17,294 bases of DNA from positions 1 through 17,294 of the forward strand of contig CAYXFZ010000054.1 of assembly GCA_964464385.1 (NCBI GenBank), in the 5' to 3' direction. The position numbers and the translations under genes are program-made. This document shows, in pieces, positions 13,104-17,294 of the stretch. The DNA comes from CAYXFZ01 sp964464385 (GTDB taxonomy: Bacteria > Planctomycetota > UBA1135). The notes beneath the pieces were generated by a model. That model saw only the letters and a list, made by a program, of their open reading frames with translations. It was not told the origin of the DNA and ran no database searches. Each line of letters begins with the position of its first letter. The stretch's first letter is position 1.

Positions 13104-15173
13104 ATGCCCCGAATCCTTCCCTTTCTCATTCTTGTCTTTGCTCCAGGTTCTTTGTGGAGCCAAGCTCAGCCAACTTTGATCCACGGCACCGACATCGTTG
13201 GCCCGGGCCGCTACCTCATGACCGACGGCGGTTACAGCCCCCGTGGTGCTGAAGGCATGGTATTCGTGGTTTCCGAAGACGGTCGTCTGTTGCACTACTG
13301 GCGATCCCTCACCGAGGACACCCACTCCTCAGAGCGGATTTCCATGAAGAATGGCGAAGTTTTGGTCGCGGATACGGGTTTCGGAGCTGTTTTCCGTTTG
13401 GCCGCCGATGGCGAAGTGCTTTGGCGCAGTGATTGGGTGGAGCCATTCTCTGACGGCTCTTCGATTGATTTCCCGAACGATGCAGACCCTCTCCCGAACG
13501 GAAATTATCTGATTAGTGATCGCGACAATCACCGCGTTTTTGAAATGGACGAAGCCGGCACGATTTATTGGCAGTTCGGCGAAACGGGTGTTGCCGGTTC
13601 TGACAGCACCCACTTAGATCAGCCGCATAACCCTGATCGGCTCCCTAATGGCAACACCATCATCGCCGATTCCAAGAACAACCGTGTTTTGGAAGTGGAC
13701 CCCGCGGGCAATATTTTTTGGTCCTTTGGCCCCACTTCTGGTCCGGATAAAATGTGGTTTCCACGGGATGTCGACCTCTTGCAAGACGGAACGGTTCTCA
13801 TCGCAGACAGCAAGATGTATCGACTGCTCATCGTGGATCGTTTGTCCGGCATTGCCACGACCAGGATCCCCCTTGCCAATGCCCCATTCGACGCAGATTT
13901 GATGCCGGACGGGAGCATCTTGGTGGGCATTGGTCGTACGGGCGCGGTTCGCGTGGATGTGAATGCGAATGTTCTCTGGCAATACCCCACGGCTTCGGGA
14001 TCCAGTTCGACCGATGTTTGGGTTCCCAACCCCACCAGCGGGGTTTCTATTTGGTCTCAAATTCAAGTTCCGACTGGCCTCATTCAGAACAAAACTACTT
14101 TCCCGGCCATTGTTTTCGTTCCGGACGTCCTGGATACTGGAGTGAGTTATAAACTCTTCGCGGACCGATTTGCCCGCTGTGGTTTTGTGACCGTGATTTT
14201 TGATCCAGATGGGCGTGGCCAGTCCACGAATGGCGGCACCTTTACTCAAGAGAACTACGATGGTTTTTTGCATCAAGATGGCCTGCATGAGGTTCTCAAG
14301 ATGGTGGCAGCCCGCCCCGAGGTAGATTCCACTCAAATCGTGGTGTTGAGCCGTGGATTTGGCAACACCATGGCCTCCGGAGCGCTTGCGCGCTATCCCA
14401 ACGATCCTCCCATTGCCGCATTTCTGGATTGGGAAGGGCCCGCAACCCGGGCAGAAACCGCTATTGCAAATGGGGGATTCATTCCTAAAGATCCCTCAAA
14501 CAATGCCTTTTGGGATGAGCGGGAAGCATTGACCTTCATGCCCCAGATCCCAAGCCCTTACACCCGATACCAATCCCAGGTGGATCACTTTCCGACTGCC
14601 CCCGCTGACAACTCTCATGCCTTGTCTTTGATGGCGGCGGCTCTGCGTCCTCGACTCGGTGGTGCTGGGATATCCAGCGCCGTTCGGATGAATGCCCCCT
14701 TGGACAATCCGTTCAGCCAGCTCTGGTCCACCTCCAACACCCCGGTATGGATTCCGGAAGGATTGGATGTCAACCGTCATATCGGCATGACCTTTCACCT
14801 CATGGTGCAGTCAGCGTTGGATGCACCGGTACTGACCGGTCCTGGTTTTGTTTCTTTGGGCTCCGCGGCAACCTATTCCTTGGATGGACACCTATTTCGG
14901 GCTCAAGAGCCCTTCTTGGTGAGTTTTTCGGCCTCCTTGGGCGCCAGCCCTTTGCCCACGGAGGGTTGGGCGGGCTTGGTGATGGACTCCCTTTTCAAGC
15001 CGATGTTGCGCCGAGGCCGACTGGATTCCGCCGGGTTGGGAGCGGTGACCTATTCGGTGCCCTCAGACCCGGCCCTTTTGGGCGCCCAGGTCTTCACCGC
15101 CGCCGTTGTGGGTAATGGTGGTTGGCCGGTTCCGTGGGAATGCTCGGCAGTGCTGCCCGTGTCTGTTCAATAA
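13104..15173 (+). CDS. Secreted three-part protein: NHL/arylsulfotransferase-like propeller, inactive-looking alpha/beta hydrolase, C-terminal beta module
   Basis: The 689-residue protein has a signal peptide (about 1-20, ending S-L-W-S-Q-A). Residues about 25-315 form a beta-propeller with repeated blades of the type N-G-N-Y/T-L/I-I-S/A-D and R-V-F/L-E-M/V-D, ending in W-x-F-G, as in NHL or arylsulfotransferase-like propellers. Residues about 325-575 look like an alpha/beta hydrolase, with F-D-P-D-G-R-G-Q-S and a late N-S-H-A-L-S. However, the nucleophile elbow reads L-S-R-G418-F-G-N, with Gly where the catalytic Ser should be. The C-terminal 110 residues are the beta module also found at 2143, 4016 and 6965. 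It is probably an extracellular binding or scaffold protein unless another residue replaces the nucleophile. A TAAATT at 13066-13071 could be its -10, leaving a leader of about 25 nt. Two hairpins follow the stop. Confidence 0.75.
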   Translation: MPRILPFLILVFAPGSLWSQAQPTLIHGTDIVGPGRYLMTDGGYSPRGAEGMVFVVSEDGRLLHYWRSLTEDTHSSERISMKNGEVLVADTGFGAVFRLAADGEVLWRSDWVEPFSDGSSIDFPNDADPLPNGNYLISDRDNHRVFEMDEAGTIYWQFGETGVAGSDSTHLDQPHNPDRLPNGNTIIADSKNNRVLEVDPAGNIFWSFGPTSGPDKMWFPRDVDLLQDGTVLIADSKMYRLLIVDRLSGIATTRIPLANAPFDADLMPDGSILVGIGRTGAVRVDVNANVLWQYPTASGSSSTDVWVPNPTSGVSIWSQIQVPTGLIQNKTTFPAIVFVPDVLDTGVSYKLFADRFARCGFVTVIFDPDGRGQSTNGGTFTQENYDGFLHQDGLHEVLKMVAARPEVDSTQIVVLSRGFGNTMASGALARYPNDPPIAAFLDWEGPATRAETAIANGGFIPKDPSNNAFWDEREALTFMPQIPSPYTRYQSQVDHFPTAPADNSHALSLMAAALRPRLGGAGISSAVRMNAPLDNPFSQLWSTSNTPVWIPEGLDVNRHIGMTFHLMVQSALDAPVLTGPGFVSLGSAATYSLDGHLFRAQEPFLVSFSASLGASPLPTEGWAGLVMDSLFKPMLRRGRLDSAGLGAVTYSVPSDPALLGAQVFTAAVVGNGGWPVPWECSAVLPVSVQ

Positions 15174-15204
15174 AACATTCTGCCGTGTCGGTATGGCGGA
15201 TAAT

Positions 15205-15236
15205 GGTCGGCTGGAAATGCCGACCTCAGGCTGAGG
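15205..15236 (+). terminator. Tandem hairpins after the propeller-hydrolase gene
   Basis: GGTCGGC (15205-15211) pairs perfectly with GCCGACC (15219-15225) around a 7-base loop. It is followed at once by the palindrome CCTCAGGCTGAGG (15224-15236), which shares two bases with the first stem, so the two structures could be alternatives. A modest T-rich run follows (15238-15247). It lies 32 nt after the TAA and before the transporter promoter, so a terminator is the simplest reading; an attenuator-like switch is possible. Confidence 0.5.
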
Positions 15237-15262
15237 GTTCATTGTTTCCCCGAACGCTCCTC

Positions 15263-15268
15263 TAGAAT
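15263..15268 (+). promoter_or_regulatory. -10-like hexamer of the nucleoside transporter gene
   Basis: TAGAAT followed by 8 nt and the ATG at 15277. No Shine-Dalgarno sequence is seen. A leaderless or near-leaderless mRNA is inferred. Confidence 0.5.
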
Positions 15269-15276
15269 CCTCGCCC

Positions 15277-16503
15277 ATGGATTCCCTCCGACCGTTATTC
15301 GGTACGGCTGTCCTGATCGGCCTCGCCTGGCTGCTCTCCAGCAATCGGAAGGCGGTCCTCTGGCGCCCGGTTTTCACGGGATGGTTCCTTCAGCTGGTCT
15401 TGGCCTGGCTGGTCTTGAGGACCGCATTGGGCTCTGGTTTTTTTGACGGAGCGCAAGCGGTCTTCACTACCCTTCTTGGGCATGCCTATGAAGGGGCGCG
15501 CACCGTGGTGGGGGAAGAAGCCCTCGGTTTGGCCGGCGGCGCTCCCCTTTTGGCCGTAATTGTTTTGGTGTCGGTAGTCTTTTTCTCTTCTCTTTTTGCC
15601 GTATTGCATCATCTTGGGCTGGTCCGTTTGGTTGTCGGCGCGATGGCCCGCGTGATGTCCAAATTGATGCGTACCAGTGGCACTGAATCCACCTGCGCTG
15701 CCGCCAATATTTTTGTCGGCCAAACCGAGGCACCCCTCCTGATTCGGCCCTATCTCTCGACCATGACCAAGAGTGAAGTCGGGGCCGTCATGACCGTGGG
15801 TTTTGCCACCGTTGCTGGCGGTGTCTTTGCGGTTTACATCGCCATGATGCAGGACGCAGTTCCCGGAATTGCTGGCCACCTTCTTGCCGCATCCGTCATG
15901 TCCGCGCCCATGGGCCTTGCGATTGCCAAAGTGATGTTTCCGGAAACGGAGCAGTCCGAGACCCTGGGCAAGGACGTGGCGCAACCCAAATCGGAGTATT
16001 CCAATTTCGTGGATGCGGCCGCCTCAGGAGCGGGGGACGGGATGAAACTTGCCCTCAATATTCTGGGCATGTTGATTGCCTTTCTAGGCCTGCTGGAGTT
16101 GTTTAATTATCTCTTGGAACTCATCCACGAAGGATGGACATTGCAGGCTGGTTTCGGAAAATTGTTTGCCCCATTGGCCTGGTGCCTCGGTGTTCCCTGG
16201 GAAGAGGCCCCTGCCGTGGGCGGACTCTTGGGCACCAAGATTGCCGTCAATGAATACGTCGCCTTTCGGGACTTGGTGTCGCTCACCGACGGGCCCGGCG
16301 GTCTTTCCGAGCGATCCCGCATCATTGCCAGTTACGCTCTCTGTGGTTTTGCCAATTTTGGATCCATCGCCATTCAAATTGGAGGCTTGGGCGGTATCTG
16401 TCCGAAACGCCGCGGCGAATTCGCGCGATTTGGCTTTCGTGCCATGATTGGCGGGGCCTTTGCAAGTTTCAGTACCGCAGCAACGGCGGCCCTGTTGCTT
16501 TAG
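15277..16503 (+). CDS. nupC: Concentrative nucleoside transporter (CNT family)
   Basis: The 408-residue polytopic membrane protein matches the CNT/NupC family in length and order. The nucleoside-binding hairpin motif G148-Q-T-E-A-P-L-L is present, as are G-T-K-I-A-V-N325-E326-Y-V-A-F and C-G-F-A-N-F-G-S-I-A-I-Q-I-G-G. These correspond to the Q-T-E, N-E and F-x-N-x-x-S residues that contact nucleoside and cation in characterised CNTs. It imports nucleosides by Na+ or H+ symport across the inner membrane. The next plus-strand gene is a purine nucleoside phosphorylase, so the two form a salvage route: uptake, then phosphorolysis to base and (deoxy)ribose-1-phosphate. The start at 15277 is supported by TAGAAT 8 nt upstream. 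The gene symbol reflects family resemblance; substrate specificity is not determined. Confidence 0.9.
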   Translation: MDSLRPLFGTAVLIGLAWLLSSNRKAVLWRPVFTGWFLQLVLAWLVLRTALGSGFFDGAQAVFTTLLGHAYEGARTVVGEEALGLAGGAPLLAVIVLVSVVFFSSLFAVLHHLGLVRLVVGAMARVMSKLMRTSGTESTCAAANIFVGQTEAPLLIRPYLSTMTKSEVGAVMTVGFATVAGGVFAVYIAMMQDAVPGIAGHLLAASVMSAPMGLAIAKVMFPETEQSETLGKDVAQPKSEYSNFVDAAASGAGDGMKLALNILGMLIAFLGLLELFNYLLELIHEGWTLQAGFGKLFAPLAWCLGVPWEEAPAVGGLLGTKIAVNEYVAFRDLVSLTDGPGGLSERSRIIASYALCGFANFGSIAIQIGGLGGICPKRRGEFARFGFRAMIGGAFASFSTAATAALLL

Positions 16504-16504
16504 G

Positions 16505-16546
16505 CTCAGCTTGGATCCGTCCTCAAACCGAAAGTGGTCTGCTGAG
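16505..16546. terminator. Weak inverted repeat between transporter and small minus-strand gene
   Basis: CTCAGC (16505-16510) is complementary to GCTGAG (16541-16546) with a 30-base loop. It fills the gap between the transporter stop and the stop of the convergent small gene. The short stem, long loop and missing T tract make terminator function uncertain. Confidence 0.25.
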
Positions 16547-16708
16547 TCAAGGCAGGGATCCAATCACCGCACCCAGTTTGATCACTTCAGCAATGGCCAC
16601 CCAGGCAGCCAGGATTCCACTGAGGCCCAGAATCCCAGGTACGGTCCAATTGAGTTCTCGAAGTTTCATGTCGCCCTGTTCTTGGAAAAGCTTTGCCCCC
16701 AATTTCAT
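16547..16708 (-). CDS. Possible small single-span membrane protein (53 residues)
   Basis: The frame runs from ATG 16706-16708 to TGA 16547-16549. The first 17 residues are charged and amphipathic (M-K-L-G-A-K-L-F-Q-E-Q). A hydrophobic stretch of about 28 residues follows (W-T-V-P-G-I-L-G-L-S-G-I-L-A-A-W-V-A-I-A-E-V-I-K) and the protein ends at S-L-P. An internal in-frame ATG would give a 40-residue version. It fills a 226-nt region that otherwise has no gene, and its start diverges from the phosphorylase start by 21 nt. No homologue is recognised, and there is no clear ribosome-binding site or TANNNT box. Confidence 0.45.
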   Translation of the reverse strand: MKLGAKLFQEQGDMKLRELNWTVPGILGLSGILAAWVAIAEVIKLGAVIGSLP

Positions 16709-16717
16709 TCCGGCCCC

Positions 16718-16723
16718 TAGGAT
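16718..16723 (+). promoter_or_regulatory. -10-like hexamer of the phosphorylase gene
   Basis: TAGGAT followed by 6 nt (TCTGCC) and the GTG at 16730-16732. The pattern matches that at other genes in the window and supports GTG as the start. Confidence 0.45.
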
Positions 16724-16729
16724 TCTGCC

Positions 16730-17294
16730 GTGGAAAAAGACTGCGTCTCGGCCCTCTGTCGCCAGCTCCAGGAGTTCGGCCCTGCCCCGGACGTGGCCGT
16801 GGTGGCGGGTTCAGGCTGGAAAGATCGGGCCGAAACGGTCGTTGCCGCCGAAAGTCGAGTTTTTTTGACTGAATTGGAGGGTTGGCCTGCCCCCACCGTG
16901 GAGGGCCATGGTGGTGAATTGGTCTTGGGCACTTTGGCGGGACCGGGCGGGGGACGCAACGTGGCCCTCATCACCGGCCGCGTTCATGCCTACGAGGGCC
17001 ATCCGGCGCACGTGTTGGTTCGTGGCGTCCGGGCTCTGGCTCAGTGGGGCGTGGGTGGTCTGGTGCTTACCAATGCCGCTGGATCCTTGGCCGCGTCCCG
17101 TCCTGAAGGCACCCCGATGGTGCTGAGTGACCACATCAACTTGGGCCTCCCCAACCCGCAAACCCAAGCGGAGACCGAAACCGGTTCGGTCGAATTCTTG
17201 GACTTGAGTGATCTGTGGACGGAAACCTGGCGCGTGGCCTTGACCGCCGCCCTTCCTGACTTGGAGTCTGGCATCTATGCCGGCCTGTTGGGGC
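16730..17294 (+). CDS. Purine nucleoside phosphorylase, class I, 3' end beyond the window
   Basis: The first 188 residues are present, starting at GTG. Class I (trimeric) PNP motifs are in order: V-V-A-G-S28-G near the N-terminus, V-E-G-H60-G-G-E-L-V-L-G, I-T-G-R84-V-H86-A-Y88-E89-G-H, then L-V-L-T-N-A-A-G-S-L (111-120) and the D-H-I-N segment. These correspond to phosphate-binding Ser, His, Arg and His residues and to the Y-E pair of the well-studied trimeric enzymes. The enzyme cleaves purine (deoxy)nucleosides with phosphate in the cytoplasm. Together with the upstream nucleoside transporter it forms a salvage pair, although a small minus-strand gene separates them and each plus-strand gene appears to have its own promoter hexamer. 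The frame is open to the window end, so roughly the last third is missing. Confidence 0.92.
   Translation, partial: MEKDCVSALCRQLQEFGPAPDVAVVAGSGWKDRAETVVAAESRVFLTELEGWPAPTVEGHGGELVLGTLAGPGGGRNVALITGRVHAYEGHPAHVLVRGVRALAQWGVGGLVLTNAAGSLAASRPEGTPMVLSDHINLGLPNPQTQAETETGSVEFLDLSDLWTETWRVALTAALPDLESGIYAGLLG

Noticed and set aside
1..17294. tRNA, rRNA or riboswitch genes
   Set aside because: No cloverleaf, rRNA core or recognisable riboswitch consensus was seen. The gaps between genes are mostly too short to hold them.

Overview
The window looks like a scaffold from a Planctomycetota bacterium, probably metagenome-assembled because it carries a 10-N gap at 11065-11074. The clues are a planctomycete-type cytochrome c domain followed by DUF1549, many secreted or lipidated proteins, an FG-GAP propeller, a PhoD-like lipoprotein, a sulfatase-superfamily lipoprotein, and a C-terminal beta-rich module that recurs in several secreted proteins. 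Genes are dense, frequently change strand, and include overlapping convergent and coupled pairs. I see no rRNA, tRNA, CRISPR array, transposase or phage gene.

Layout. 105-959 (-): cytochrome c/DUF1549 N-terminus joined in frame to the C-terminus of a TauD/TfdA dioxygenase. 1007-3348 (+): two-gene operon for a secreted DUF4185/DUF5005-like propeller and a secreted alpha/beta hydrolase. 3335-3901 (-): HD-domain hydrolase. 4016-5602 (+): secreted seven-repeat FG-GAP propeller, followed by a nested inverted repeat. 5719-6891 (-): a thioredoxin-like protein fused to a heavy-metal-associated (HMA) domain, read through three in-frame UGA codons. 6965-7366 (-): a small secreted protein consisting of the recurring beta module. 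7419-8447 (+): a probable outer-membrane beta-barrel protein with two in-frame UGA codons directly after its signal peptide. 8441-10852 (-): PhoD-like lipoprotein. 10876-12304 (-): sulfatase-superfamily lipoprotein broken by the N gap. 12340-13035 (+): TLC-domain membrane protein. 13104-15173 (+): propeller plus pseudo-hydrolase plus beta module. 15277-16503 (+): concentrative nucleoside transporter. 16547-16708 (-): possible 53-residue membrane protein. 16730-end (+): purine nucleoside phosphorylase, cut by the window edge.

The most striking content is a pair of candidate selenoprotein genes with five UGA codons in total (6673, 5893, 5881 on the minus strand; 7512, 7521 on the plus strand). 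Each UGA falls where a redox or metal-binding cysteine would be expected (U-P-P-C, G-M-S-U-A-V-M-U, U-P-A-U). Hairpins of bacterial SECIS type lie at suitable distances downstream. UGA is the normal stop of several neighbouring genes, so genome-wide recoding is unlikely.

A second global signal is a TANNNT hexamer 5-10 nt upstream of the start codon of ten of the fourteen genes, usually 6-8 nt, with no convincing Shine-Dalgarno sequence at most of them. This suggests that leaderless transcription is common in this lineage. The last genes form a nucleoside salvage pair (transporter and phosphorylase). The rest is mainly envelope and secreted functions: phosphoester and ester hydrolysis, metal or redox chemistry, and propeller proteins of unknown ligand.
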